A stretch of DNA of 12,956 bases from Desulforudis sp. Lineage in GTDB: Bacteria > Bacillota > Desulfotomaculia > Desulfotomaculales > Desulforudaceae. Position 1 is the stretch's first letter. Every line of letters starts with the position of its first letter. Where the stretch lies: the NCBI GenBank assembly GCA_014859075.1, contig JACUUW010000036.1, forward strand, positions 1-12,956, written 5' to 3'. Below the pieces are notes generated by a model. The model made no database searches. It was not told the DNA's origin and saw only the letters and a program-made list of their open reading frames with translations. Made by a program: the position numbers and the translations under genes. Of the stretch, positions 6,465 to 12,956 are shown piece by piece.

Positions 6465-7082
6465 TTAGGTCGAACTCTCAGGCGCATGACCGATGACCAT
6501 GACGTTTTCGGGCGAAGCGCCGGCCCCACGGGCCACCAGGTTGATGACCCCGGTCGCCTGCTCTTCGGAAAGCGGTTGGGGTACAATCACGGTCACCAAA
6601 TCCTCCTGGAAGAATACGACCGCATCCCGGAAACCTTTCGCCCGCAGGATGTTTTCCAGACCCATTTCCCGTTCGAGGTCGCGGGTGATCTGCACCAGCC
6701 GCTCCTGGGCGGCAGCCCTTTGTGCCTCGCCGGTGCCGGCATCCCGGGCTACCGACTGGAGCAGTTCAACCTGGCGTCCCCGGGACATGTCCCGCTCAAG
6801 ACGGTACTCGACAAAGAAATCTTCTCGGGCCGACACCAGCGGTTCGTGCGCCTGCAGGGCCTGAATGGCCGGTTCTCCCGGTTCCGGCGGCACCGCTTCC
6901 GGTACGGGGTCGGGTTCTCCCCCTGAACTTACGGCGGGGGTTTCAAGCGGGGGCTCCGGTACCCCGGTCCGCTCCCACGGTTTGGCTTCCCACCAGTACA
7001 TCGACGCAAAAACCAGGAAGACCGCCAGCACCAATAGCCCCAATATCTTTAACACCTTGCGGTTCACGGTCCAGTAACGCAT
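6465..7082 (-). CDS. spoIIIAH: Stage III sporulation protein AH
   Basis: Mother-cell membrane protein whose C-terminal domain lies between the two forespore membranes and binds forespore SpoIIQ, forming a channel needed for late forespore gene expression. The 205 residues comprise a short basic N-terminus, one transmembrane helix (about 10-28), a Pro/Glu-rich spacer, and a YscJ/FliF-like domain (about 95-200). That domain includes REDFFVEYRLERDMSRGRQVELL, in parts, and ends in NVMVIGHAPESST. The ATG at 7082 has GGAGGG about 7 bases upstream; a GTG at 7115 would run through a palindrome and is unlikely. It is the last spoIIIA gene, separated from spoIIIAG by 110 bases. No clear terminator follows it. 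Confidence 0.93.
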   Translation of the reverse strand: MRYWTVNRKVLKILGLLVLAVFLVFASMYWWEAKPWERTGVPEPPLETPAVSSGGEPDPVPEAVPPEPGEPAIQALQAHEPLVSAREDFFVEYRLERDMSRGRQVELLQSVARDAGTGEAQRAAAQERLVQITRDLEREMGLENILRAKGFRDAVVFFQEDLVTVIVPQPLSEEQATGVINLVARGAGASPENVMVIGHAPESST

Positions 7083-7099
7083 CTTTCTCCCTCCTTTTG

Positions 7100-7113
7100 G
7101 GTCCTTAAGGACC
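7100..7113. promoter_or_regulatory. Perfect 14-bp palindrome upstream of spoIIIAH
   Basis: ggtccttaaggacc is its own reverse complement with no spacer. It lies immediately upstream of the spoIIIAH ribosome site, in the 110-base spoIIIAG-spoIIIAH gap. It could be a binding site for a dimeric regulator, but no known sporulation regulator site is recognised. A chance occurrence cannot be excluded. Confidence 0.45.
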
Positions 7114-7160
7114 ACGTTTAATCTTTTGACTCCCGCACTCTATTCATTGCTTCCGCTTTC

Positions 7161-7191
7161 TTCTGACTTCTGAATTCTGTATTCCGGTTCC
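7161..7191. repeat. GAATTC-containing repeat downstream of spoIIIAG
   Basis: ttctgacttctgaattctg and following degenerate copies start at the spoIIIAG stop codon side of the gap. Bases 7167-7179 (cttctgaattctg) are identical to 69-81 in the xseA repeat. The rest of the gap (7083-7160) holds the spoIIIAH ribosome site and the palindrome at 7100-7113. Confidence 0.6.
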
Positions 7192-7192
7192 C

Positions 7193-7813
7193 CTACAGTT
7201 TCTTCGGCAATACCAGGATCTTGTGTGGTTCCACGCCCAGGGCGATGCGAATCGCCCGGAACAACTCAGCCTTGATCTGGGGGTTTCGGGCGCCCTCGGC
7301 CACTACCAGCACGCCGACCACCCGAGGCGCCACTTCGCGTTCGACTACGGGTATCTCGTAGCCGCGGTCACCCCGAACGACCACGAGTTGGCCGGTTTCG
7401 CTGACGTCAGTGGTCACCCGGGTAGTGCCGGCTTGGTCGCTCTCATCGCTGACTTTCCGGCCGGTGCTGTGGTTGACGGCATATTCGGAGGTTGTTGAAC
7501 CCTCCAGGCGCACGCTCACCTCCACTTCGCCGACCCCGGAGATCTGCTGCAACAAGGCCTGCAGCCTGGAGGCCAGGTATTCCTCCTCGGCCTGGATCTG
7601 CAGCCGCGCCTGCACCGAAGCGGACTGTTGCTGAATAGGCGGGGACGTAGCCCCAACCGGCGAAGCGTTTGGGTCCCCGCCACCAAAGTCGATGTGTCCG
7701 ATCAGCAGCAGAAAGACGCCCAGGACGGCCAGGGCCAACAAAAAGACTTTCTGACCTTTTTTAGCGCCGCCGCTACCGCCGTCTCCACCGAACAAGTCAT
7801 TCAGGAACTTCAC
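7193..7813 (-). CDS. spoIIIAG: Stage III sporulation protein AG
   Basis: Component of the SpoIIIA-SpoIIQ channel. In B. subtilis its C-terminal domain assembles into a large ring in the intermembrane space, resembling secretion-system rings. The 206 residues have a Gly-rich cytoplasmic N-terminus, a transmembrane helix (about 23-40), a Gln/Ser linker and a periplasmic-type domain. Recognisable segments are LASRLQALLQQISGVGEVEVSVRLE, in parts, then TSEYAVNHSTGRKVSDE and PRVVGVLVVAEGARNPQIK, ending in LGVEPHKILVLPKKL. The start is GTG at 7813 with GGGAGGTGAT about 6 bases upstream. Unlike the tightly packed genes before it, it is 94 bases from spoIIIAF; that gap is filled by degenerate repeats. 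Confidence 0.94.
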   Translation of the reverse strand: MKFLNDLFGGDGGSGGAKKGQKVFLLALAVLGVFLLLIGHIDFGGGDPNASPVGATSPPIQQQSASVQARLQIQAEEEYLASRLQALLQQISGVGEVEVSVRLEGSTTSEYAVNHSTGRKVSDESDQAGTTRVTTDVSETGQLVVVRGDRGYEIPVVEREVAPRVVGVLVVAEGARNPQIKAELFRAIRIALGVEPHKILVLPKKL

Positions 7814-7830
7814 CTTATCACCTCCCTGTT

Positions 7831-7924
7831 TCGGTCGTCGGTGGTCCGACTAACGACTGACAACCAACAACTGCTTTCCCCTGACACCGACGACTGCTTT
7901 CCGACGACTAACGACCAACAATTG
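7831..7924. repeat. Degenerate TCGTTAGTCG repeats at the spoIIIAF-spoIIIAG junction
   Basis: The gap is built from imperfect copies of cgactaacgac and ccaacaa (7848-7870 and 7905-7924), and of gactgctttcc (near 7869-7880 and 7891-7902). On the minus strand the units read like GTTGGTCGTTAGTCG. The copy at 7908-7924 extends into spoIIIAF and encodes its last residues and stop (IVGR then TAG). It is unrelated in sequence to the GAATTC repeats. Confidence 0.65.
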
Positions 7925-8486
7925 TTACCTGTTCCGGGCTCAGGCCGTAGAAGTCGGCCACGAGCCCGCGCAGGCGGTCCACCGCCTGCGGGTCGGGCGC
8001 GGCGATCGGCTGGCCGGTCACCGGTACCTCTTCCCCCCCCCAGGCCCCGTCTTCGTCCAGAACGAGAATCACCTCCTCCAGACGTCCCAGGTTGCCCGCC
8101 TCGGCACCGCCTTCCAGACGGACCCGGACCTCGGAAACTCTCAAATCCGGGTTCAGTCCGGCCAAGGCTTTGATCTGGCGGGCCAACCCTTCCTCATACT
8201 CGTTCATGGCCCGGGCTTGGCCCATCTGCCACAACCGTTCCCCCTCCCGAATGATTTCGGCGGTCGCCGCTTGGTCGGGCGGTCCAAGGGACACCCAGGA
8301 AAGGTCGACGGCCAAGTCCCGATTCCAGAAACTCACCCCGGCCTGCAGTACGGCCACGATAATCAGGAGCCCAAGGACCATACGCACGTACCGGCGGAGG
8401 TCTCCGTGCGGCAAAAGCAGTTCCAGAAACACGGCCAGAATGATCAGGATCACCAGTTCCCGGACCAGGTTTTGCAGCGTTTCCAC
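7908..8486 (-). CDS. spoIIIAF: Stage III sporulation protein AF
   Basis: Membrane component of the SpoIIIA complex. The 192 residues start with two closely spaced transmembrane helices (about 8-26 and 33-52), separated by LLPHGDLRRYVRMVLGL, a segment typical of SpoIIIAF. An extramembrane domain follows, with DLRVSEVRVRLEG and ending FYGLSPEQVTIVGR. The start is GTG at 8486 with AGGAGGG 7 bases upstream. It lies 12 bases after spoIIIAE. Its coding sequence holds a run of nine G on the coding strand (8041-8033), read as Trp-Gly-Gly-Glu. The last four codons and the stop are part of a short repeat (7831-7924). Confidence 0.92.
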   Translation of the reverse strand: METLQNLVRELVILIILAVFLELLLPHGDLRRYVRMVLGLLIIVAVLQAGVSFWNRDLAVDLSWVSLGPPDQAATAEIIREGERLWQMGQARAMNEYEEGLARQIKALAGLNPDLRVSEVRVRLEGGAEAGNLGRLEEVILVLDEDGAWGGEEVPVTGQPIAAPDPQAVDRLRGLVADFYGLSPEQVTIVGR

Positions 8487-8498
8487 CGTTGCACCCTC

Positions 8499-9659
8499 CT
8501 ATCGAAGCATGACGGTCAGGTTGCCCAACCCGATCATCAAGGCCAACGCGAAGAAGAACAGGAGCGCGGTGGTGGCCACCACGGCAAACACAGCGATAAT
8601 GCTGTTCCCCAAGGTGTTCAGGCAGTCCGACAGCCTGGCCTCCCCTAAGGGTTGGACCAAGGCCGCGGCCAGTTTGTAGACGAACACAATAACGATGATC
8701 TTTAGGAGCGGGAACAGCGCCATCAGGAAGATTAACAGCAGCCCGGCCAAGCCGACCGCGTTTTTGATCAGCAGGGAGGAGCCCACGATCATCTCCATGG
8801 CGTCGGAGAACATCTTGCCAACGATGGGTAAGAAGGCCTGGGACGCGTACTTGGCCGTGCGAAAGGCGATACCCTCGGTCACCGATCCGGCCACTCCCTG
8901 GATGGTCAGCACCCCGAGGAACACGGTGGTCAGCACCCCCATAATGCCGAGGCCGACGTGCCGCAAGAAGTCGGCCAGGCGGGAGAGCGAGAAGCCGGTG
9001 GCCAGGTGACTGATCATACCCAGAATCCCCGAGAACAGGATGAGTGGCAGGACTATGTTCTTCACCACGTTGGCGGCCATGTTCATGACCACCACGATCA
9101 GCGGGTGAATCAGAGCCGCCGAAGCAAAGCCGCCGACCGCACAGAGCAGGGTCAGCATAACCGGCAGCATGGCGTGCATGAAAATAACCATGTTTTCCAC
9201 CATCTCCCGCCCGGTGTTCAGGGCGATCATGAATGAACCGACGGCGATGGTGACCAGGGCCAGGTAGACCGCGGTGTACGCCACGCGGCTCGTGGTCGAT
9301 TTTTCGAACGCGCTGGAGATGTTCTGCAGCACGGCGCAGATCACGGCGAGCACCACGAGTTTTCCAAGCAGGGCCGCGTTGGCGATGACCTCCTGGAACA
9401 GGTAACGCCAGACGGCGGCGAGGAAGTCGCCGGGCCGATAGCCCAGATCACCCCGGGCCAGGGACGTGACGAGGCTCCGGAAGTCCAGTCCGGGCAGTGC
9501 CTGGTCAATTTCGTCTTTGAGCACCCGTACGGCGTCGTCCAACCGGTCCAGGTCGAGTTCATCCAGCAGGTTGCCCACCTCTTCGGCCGATTCGGCCCAA
9601 CAGACACCCGGAAACAGCACCAGGCACAAGAGAATAAAGGCAACCACACCCCGTTTCAC
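8499..9659 (-). CDS. spoIIIAE: Stage III sporulation protein AE
   Basis: Large polytopic membrane protein of the SpoIIIA complex. The 386 residues begin with a signal-peptide-like segment (VVAFILLCLVLFPGVCWA, likely cut after residue 22). An acidic helical stretch (LLDELDLDRLDDAVRVL) follows, then about seven hydrophobic segments, including AVICAVLQNISSAFEKS and FLPIVGKMFSDAMEMIVGSS, which are characteristic of the family. I start at the GTG at 9659, which gives MKRGVVAF and has GGGAG 6 bases upstream. A TTG at 9680 would overlap the spoIIIAD end and lacks a ribosome site. It lies in the compact AA-AF block. Confidence 0.94.
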   Translation of the reverse strand: MKRGVVAFILLCLVLFPGVCWAESAEEVGNLLDELDLDRLDDAVRVLKDEIDQALPGLDFRSLVTSLARGDLGYRPGDFLAAVWRYLFQEVIANAALLGKLVVLAVICAVLQNISSAFEKSTTSRVAYTAVYLALVTIAVGSFMIALNTGREMVENMVIFMHAMLPVMLTLLCAVGGFASAALIHPLIVVVMNMAANVVKNIVLPLILFSGILGMISHLATGFSLSRLADFLRHVGLGIMGVLTTVFLGVLTIQGVAGSVTEGIAFRTAKYASQAFLPIVGKMFSDAMEMIVGSSLLIKNAVGLAGLLLIFLMALFPLLKIIVIVFVYKLAAALVQPLGEARLSDCLNTLGNSIIAVFAVVATTALLFFFALALMIGLGNLTVMLR

Positions 9660-9672
9660 GCCTGACTCCCAC

Positions 9673-10059
9673 CTAACCAAGTATTTTCATCAAGATGTCC
9701 AGCACCGCCATGACGATCGGGATAGCCAACACCAATATCAGGATCTTGGCGGCCAGTTCAATCTTGGACGCCAGGGCCCCCTCTCCAGCGTCCCGGCACA
9801 CTTGGGCGCCGAAGTCGGCGATGTAGGCGATACCCACGATTTTCAAAATCGCCCCCAGGTACACCATGTTCACGTTGGCCCGCCTGGAAAGATCGTGTAA
9901 AACCTCAATGACGGCACCGATCTTGCCGAGTATGGCAAGGAACAGGGCGATCCCGGCCGCAACGCTTACCAGAAGGGCGATCTCGGGCTTGTACTGCCTG
10001 AGGATGATGACAAGCACGGCCGCAACCAGGCCAAACCCGACAATCTGCGTGATTTCCAC
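9673..10059 (-). CDS. spoIIIAD: Stage III sporulation protein AD
   Basis: Small polytopic membrane protein of the SpoIIIA complex, 128 residues with about three to four hydrophobic segments (near 5-20, 27-47 and 100-122). Typical SpoIIIAD segments include EITQIVGFGLVAAVL at the start and YLGAILKIVGIAYIADFGAQ in the middle. The start is GTG with AGGTG upstream, 13 bases after spoIIIAC. Its exact role is not known. SpoIIIAC and SpoIIIAD are related to each other and are thought to form membrane parts of the channel. Confidence 0.94.
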   Translation of the reverse strand: MEITQIVGFGLVAAVLVIILRQYKPEIALLVSVAAGIALFLAILGKIGAVIEVLHDLSRRANVNMVYLGAILKIVGIAYIADFGAQVCRDAGEGALASKIELAAKILILVLAIPIVMAVLDILMKILG

Positions 10060-10072
10060 GCTCTACACCTGC

Positions 10073-10276
10073 CTAGAACAGCCTGAATACCGTCTTGACC
10101 TGGTCAAACAGTTTCCCCAAGAGGTCAATCACCCACATCAGGACGATGGCGACCCCCGCCAGCGTAGCCAGTTGCGCTTGGTCCTCCTTGCCGGCGTGTT
10201 TCAGCAGGGAGTGCAGTACCGCAGTAAGAATTCCGACTCCGGCAATTTTAAAAATGAGATCGATGTTTGCCCCCAC
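10073..10276 (-). CDS. spoIIIAC: Stage III sporulation protein AC
   Basis: Very small membrane protein (67 residues) with two hydrophobic segments, about 6-23 and 36-54. The signature IDLIFKIAGVGILTAVLHSLL, in two parts, and LLKHAGKEDQAQLATLAG identify the family. I start at the GTG at 10276, which gives MGANIDLIFK and the usual length of about 65 residues. AGGAGG sits 6 bases upstream, overlapping the spoIIIAB stop codon, so translation is probably coupled. A start at 10291 would place this ribosome site inside the gene. Confidence 0.93.
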   Translation of the reverse strand: MGANIDLIFKIAGVGILTAVLHSLLKHAGKEDQAQLATLAGVAIVLMWVIDLLGKLFDQVKTVFRLF

Positions 10277-10287
10277 GGTTTCCCTCC

Positions 10288-10806
10288 TCACACAAGAATC
10301 AGCACGGTGGCCAAGCCGGCAAACAGACCCAGGTACCGCCAGAGCCTGACGTTTTGCCGGGCCTCGTCTTCGGCCTTAAGGTTCAACATGCGAAGACGCT
10401 CGTGGGCCAGACGCAGGTGTTTGGTCTGGTCCTGGCGGTCCGAGGTACCCAACACCTTGCCCACCCCCTGCAATACCGTAAGGTCCTCGGGCCGCAGGCA
10501 GGAGTCCGGGTAGTATTTGTCCAGCGCCGTTTCCCAAGCTTCCTGCGCCGTCGTTCCGGAGCCGGAACCCAACTCGGTGTGGGCCCTGGCAAACAGACCG
10601 GAGGCACAAGGTTCAGCCCTCCGGGAAACCTGTTCCAGGGCTTCGGTCAAAGGGGTGGCGGCATAGACAATCTCGGTCTCCAGCAGGCTCAAAGCTGATT
10701 GGAGCGCACGCAGTTCCCGCGGCCGCCGGGCGTAGTTCTGGGAAACCGTGAGTCCGAGGGCGCCGGCCGCCACGATCACCAACATAGCCCCGGCTACTTT
10801 GAGCAT
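10288..10806 (-). CDS. spoIIIAB: Stage III sporulation protein AB
   Basis: Membrane protein of 172 residues, the usual SpoIIIAB length. It has an N-terminal hydrophobic helix (about 3-22), a long alpha-helical soluble region and a C-terminal hydrophobic helix (WRYLGLFAGLATVLILV). The central part, ELRALQSALSLLETEIVYAATPL in segments, is diagnostic and recalls the GspF-like fold assigned to this family in secretion systems. It overlaps the spoIIIAA end by 13 bases, a sign of translational coupling. It likely interacts with the SpoIIIAA ATPase at the membrane; that is inferred from secretion-system analogy. Confidence 0.93.
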   Translation of the reverse strand: MLKVAGAMLVIVAAGALGLTVSQNYARRPRELRALQSALSLLETEIVYAATPLTEALEQVSRRAEPCASGLFARAHTELGSGSGTTAQEAWETALDKYYPDSCLRPEDLTVLQGVGKVLGTSDRQDQTKHLRLAHERLRMLNLKAEDEARQNVRLWRYLGLFAGLATVLILV

Positions 10807-11813
10807 CTTGGGGTTCCCCCCACCGCCTGAAAGGTGCGCCCGTCCACTACCGCACGGACCACCCCGGGACCGTGTCGGTACTCAAGGATTATAAAACGCT
10901 CGACAATCTGCCGTCCCAACAGTTCGCGCAACACCGGCCGGCCGCGCAGTTCCTCAACCGAAGCGGCGTGGGCGGTGGCCACAATGTTCACCCCCGCGTT
11001 CAACATTTCTTCCAGCGCCTCCACGTCCTCCCGCCGCCCGATCTCGTCGGTGGCGATCACCTCCGGCGAGAGTGCACGCAGGAGCATCATCATCCCTTCG
11101 GCCTTGGGGCACCCGTCCAGTACGTCGGTCCTGATCCCCACGTCCCGCTGGGGAATCCCCCGGTAACAACCGGCAATTTCGGAGCGTTCGTCGACCACCC
11201 CGACGGCCAACCCGGTGCACCCGAGGTGCGGCACACCGTCAGAGATCTGACGTACAAAATCCCGCAGCAAGGTGGTCTTGCCGCAACGCGGGGGCGAAAT
11301 AATCAGCGTGTTATAAATCCCCCGGGTACCGCGGAGAAGCCACGGCAGCACCTGGTCCGCCGCACCGTGCACCTCACGGCTCACCCGGAAATTCACTCCG
11401 GAGAGGTATTTGAGGGTGCGGACCCGGCCCCCTTCCACCACCGCCCGGCCGCAAAGTCCAACCCGGTGACCGCCGGAGACGGTCACAAACCCCTGCCTAA
11501 GTTCGTCTTCCACGGCGTAAAGTGAAGACCCGGTGACCAACTCAACGGTCCGGGCCACGTCTTCCTCATTCACCCGATACGCCGACCCCGGATCGCTGGT
11601 GGTCGACCCCTCGGCGGTCAGCATCGTTTCTCCGGCGGCGCTACCCAAAATCAGGGGCCGCGTCGCCCGGAGCCGAATCTCCTCCAACACCGACCAGGTA
11701 GCGGCGGGCAACCGGCCCAAGAGCATTCGTACGTTACCAGGGAAAAACCGCACAACTTCATTGCGCAGATAAAGGCTTGGTGTACCGTCAATCAACTGGC
11801 TCGTATGCGCCAC
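10794..11813 (-). CDS. spoIIIAA: Stage III sporulation protein AA, secretion-type ATPase
   Basis: Cytoplasmic ATPase of the SpoIIIA complex, related to secretion ATPases and thought to power the mother cell-forespore channel. The 339 residues carry Walker A SPPRCGKTT (173-181), a Walker B-like VGVVDERSEI (204-213), a second acidic segment VIATDEIGR (252-260), and the arginine/sensor region IVATAHAASVEELRGRP. It is slightly longer than the B. subtilis protein. The start is GTG at 11813 with AGGAGGG 7 bases upstream. It is the first gene of the operon, about 55 bases after the preceding terminator. The operon is expected to be sigma-E controlled, but I could not find a convincing sigma-E promoter here. 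Confidence 0.95.
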   Translation of the reverse strand: MAHTSQLIDGTPSLYLRNEVVRFFPGNVRMLLGRLPAATWSVLEEIRLRATRPLILGSAAGETMLTAEGSTTSDPGSAYRVNEEDVARTVELVTGSSLYAVEDELRQGFVTVSGGHRVGLCGRAVVEGGRVRTLKYLSGVNFRVSREVHGAADQVLPWLLRGTRGIYNTLIISPPRCGKTTLLRDFVRQISDGVPHLGCTGLAVGVVDERSEIAGCYRGIPQRDVGIRTDVLDGCPKAEGMMMLLRALSPEVIATDEIGRREDVEALEEMLNAGVNIVATAHAASVEELRGRPVLRELLGRQIVERFIILEYRHGPGVVRAVVDGRTFQAVGGTPRCSK

Positions 11814-11866
11814 GGTTTGTCCCTCCTGGTTACATAGGTATGCCCTGGAGATCCGCGTAGACCATG

Positions 11867-11895
11867 AAAAAACGGCCCTCTAACAGAGCGCCGTT
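11867..11895 (-). terminator. Intrinsic terminator after the CD1247-family gene
   Basis: On the minus strand, AACGGC-G-CTC, loop TGTTA, and GAG-G-GCCGTT form a 9-pair stem with one G-G mismatch, running into TTTTTT (11872-11867). It lies about 30 bases after the stop codon and separates efp and its neighbour from the spoIIIA operon. Confidence 0.85.
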
Positions 11896-11924
11896 GCTTT
11901 AAGGCTCAATATTATGGATTTGGA

Positions 11925-12311
11925 CTAGTGGGCCTCATCGTGTCCGGTACCATGCCCGGTACCGTGGCCGTTGTCCTCAGCCACCCGAATCTCACTGTCG
12001 CAGTGGGGACAGTTGACTACGGTGATCCCGTTCAGATGATCGGTGTCGTCCATATCCAGATTGTAGTCACCGTTGACGTCGTCTTCGCCGGGGTAGATAT
12101 CTCTCTCCAGGCCGTAAAGGTCTTCGTCAATGCTTTCCAGGTAATCCTCCAACCTGTCCTGGGACACCTTGAGATCATCCACCACGTCCGCAAACTCGGC
12201 CATGATGTCGACGATTCCGGTCAAGAGCTTGGTCTCCTTGGAATCGGCCGGCATCTCCAGACCAGCGGTCAGACCCTGCAGGTAGGCCATTCGCGCCTTG
12301 AGGCTTGCCAT
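11925..12311 (-). CDS. CD1247 N-terminal domain-containing protein with His-rich tail
   Basis: A small acidic protein (128 residues) of unknown function. The N-terminus (MASLKARMAYLQGLTAGLE) and the following helical region with KETKLLTGIVDIMAEFADVVDDL match the CD1247 N-terminal domain family of spore-forming Clostridia, which commonly sits near spoIIIA. A coiled-coil-like acidic stretch (DRLEDYLESIDEDLYGLERD) leads to an Asp-rich linker and a half zinc ribbon, VVNCPHCDSEI. Related proteins, as I recall them, carry a second CxxC there. This one instead ends in a His/Gly/Thr tail (NGHGTGHGTGHDEAH) encoded by a 12-base tandem repeat. The ATG at 12311 has GGGGG 8 bases upstream; a start at 12425 would overlap efp and lacks support. 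It likely binds metal, by inference. It is followed by a strong terminator. Confidence 0.8.
   Translation of the reverse strand: MASLKARMAYLQGLTAGLEMPADSKETKLLTGIVDIMAEFADVVDDLKVSQDRLEDYLESIDEDLYGLERDIYPGEDDVNGDYNLDMDDTDHLNGITVVNCPHCDSEIRVAEDNGHGTGHGTGHDEAH
11944..11967. repeat. 12-base tandem repeat encoding the His-Gly-Thr-Gly tail
   Basis: ccggtaccatgc (11944-11955) and ccggtaccgtgg (11956-11967) match at ten of twelve positions, each holding a ggtacc palindrome. On the minus strand they encode HGTG units at the C-terminus of the CD1247-family protein. The length keeps the frame, so copy number could vary without disrupting the gene. Confidence 0.75.
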
Positions 12312-12372
12312 GCAAAATACCCCCTTCTTATTGCCAATCCTAGTATCTCTCAGCGAAAGGGGTTTTAAACAT

Positions 12373-12930
12373 TCATACGCGCTTGAGATAGGCCCCGCTC
12401 CGGGTGTCCACCTGGATGACGTCACCTTCCTCCACGAAGAACGGCACCTGGATTACCACGCCCGTCTCCAGCGTAGCCGGTTTGGAACCGCCCGAGGCGG
12501 TGTCGCCCTTGATTCCGGGGGTGGTTTCGGTAACGACCAGTTCAACGGTGTTGGGCAGGTCCACACCCAGTACCCGGCCCTTGTGGTAGACAACGTGGAT
12601 GTTCATGTTCTCCTTCAGGTACTTGACACCGTCTTCCAACTGGGTGCTGCTCAACCCAACCTGATCGTAGTTTTCGGTGTCCATGAAGTAATAGTTACCG
12701 CCGTCGCTGTACAAGTACTGCATTTCCCGGCGTTCCATGACGGCCCGGGGGATTTTCTCCCCGGCGTTGAAGGTACGCTCGGCGATGCTCCCGGTGCGCA
12801 GGTTCTTGATTTTCGCCCGCACGAAAGGTGAGCCTTTGCCCGGCTTTACGTGCATGAACTCGATAACCTGGCACGGGTCGCCGTCCAGTTCAATGGTCAG
12901 ACCGGTCCGAAACTCGTTTGTGGAGATCAA
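12373..12930 (-). CDS. efp: Translation elongation factor P
   Basis: EF-P binds ribosomes stalled at polyproline motifs and promotes peptide bond formation. The 185 residues are full length, with the KOW-like domain I (about 1-62), followed by two OB-fold domains. The loop HVKPGKGSPFVRAK carries Lys32 at the position that is modified in many bacteria. The C-terminus, QVPFFVEEGDVIQVDTRSGAYLKRV in parts, is typical. The start is TTG at 12930, giving MISTNEFRTG exactly as in homologues, with GGGAGG 8 bases upstream. The 26 bases before it in the window are too short to show the promoter or the upstream gene. It precedes the CD1247-family gene by 61 bases with no terminator, so the two are probably cotranscribed. 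Confidence 0.97.
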   Translation of the reverse strand: MISTNEFRTGLTIELDGDPCQVIEFMHVKPGKGSPFVRAKIKNLRTGSIAERTFNAGEKIPRAVMERREMQYLYSDGGNYYFMDTENYDQVGLSSTQLEDGVKYLKENMNIHVVYHKGRVLGVDLPNTVELVVTETTPGIKGDTASGGSKPATLETGVVIQVPFFVEEGDVIQVDTRSGAYLKRV

Positions 12931-12956
12931 ACTCCCCGCCTCCCTCTGTCAACCAT

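Noticed and set aside
11835..11842. CATACCTA on the minus strand as a sigma-E -10 for spoIIIAA
   Set aside because: It resembles the sigma-E -10, but there is no convincing -35 at 14-16 bases and the start would fall right next to the ribosome site. A sigma-E promoter is expected for this operon but not demonstrated here.
12312..12372. Terminator or promoter between efp and the CD1247-family gene
   Set aside because: CCCCTT and AAGGGG are complementary but too far apart with no T tract, and no -35/-10 pair is convincing. The gap is best read as a simple intra-operon spacer.
12947..12952. TTGACA on the minus strand upstream of efp
   Set aside because: A matching -10 would fall inside the efp coding region, so it cannot drive the full gene. 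The window ends too close to judge the real promoter.

Overview
The window looks like chromosomal core DNA from an endospore-forming Firmicute. High GC by eye, frequent GTG/TTG starts and the gene order point to the Clostridia, perhaps a Desulfotomaculum/Pelotomaculum-like Peptococcaceae; this is inference from gene content, not a database match. All 17 genes lie on the minus strand, so transcription runs from high to low coordinates. There are no tRNA or rRNA genes, insertion sequences, phage genes or CRISPR arrays, and no gene-free stretch longer than about 200 bases.

In transcription order, the right end carries efp (elongation factor P) and a small acidic protein of the CD1247 N-terminal-domain family with an unusual histidine-rich tail, closed by a clear intrinsic terminator (11867-11895). 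Next is a complete spoIIIA operon, spoIIIAA to spoIIIAH (11813 down to 6465), encoding the mother-cell half of the SpoIIIA-SpoIIQ channel. AA through AE are tightly packed. The AF/AG and AG/AH junctions have gaps of about 100 bases holding short degenerate repeats.

A roughly 200-base leader with a candidate promoter and an 11-bp inverted repeat precedes a metabolic pair: a biotin-dependent carboxyltransferase fused to a complete AccB biotin carrier (4405-6264), and accC biotin carboxylase (3041-4390). Together they look like a two-gene pyruvate carboxylase. In Bacillus subtilis the same place holds only accB-accC, and here the AccB half keeps its own well-placed ribosome site and ATG, so it may also be made as a free protein.

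After a second candidate promoter come an Asp23 protein, its membrane anchor AmaP, a DUF2273 membrane protein, nusB and xseA. A terminator-like hairpin sits between nusB and xseA. The last residues of XseA are encoded by a tandem GAATTC-containing repeat that recurs near spoIIIAG.

Most of the window is conserved and ordinary. The points worth a second look are the carboxyltransferase-AccB fusion with a possible second product, two substitutions in its active-site motifs, the nusB/xseA hairpin, the leader inverted repeat, the repeats that have become gene ends, and the His-rich tail of the CD1247-family protein. I found no convincing new multi-gene system.
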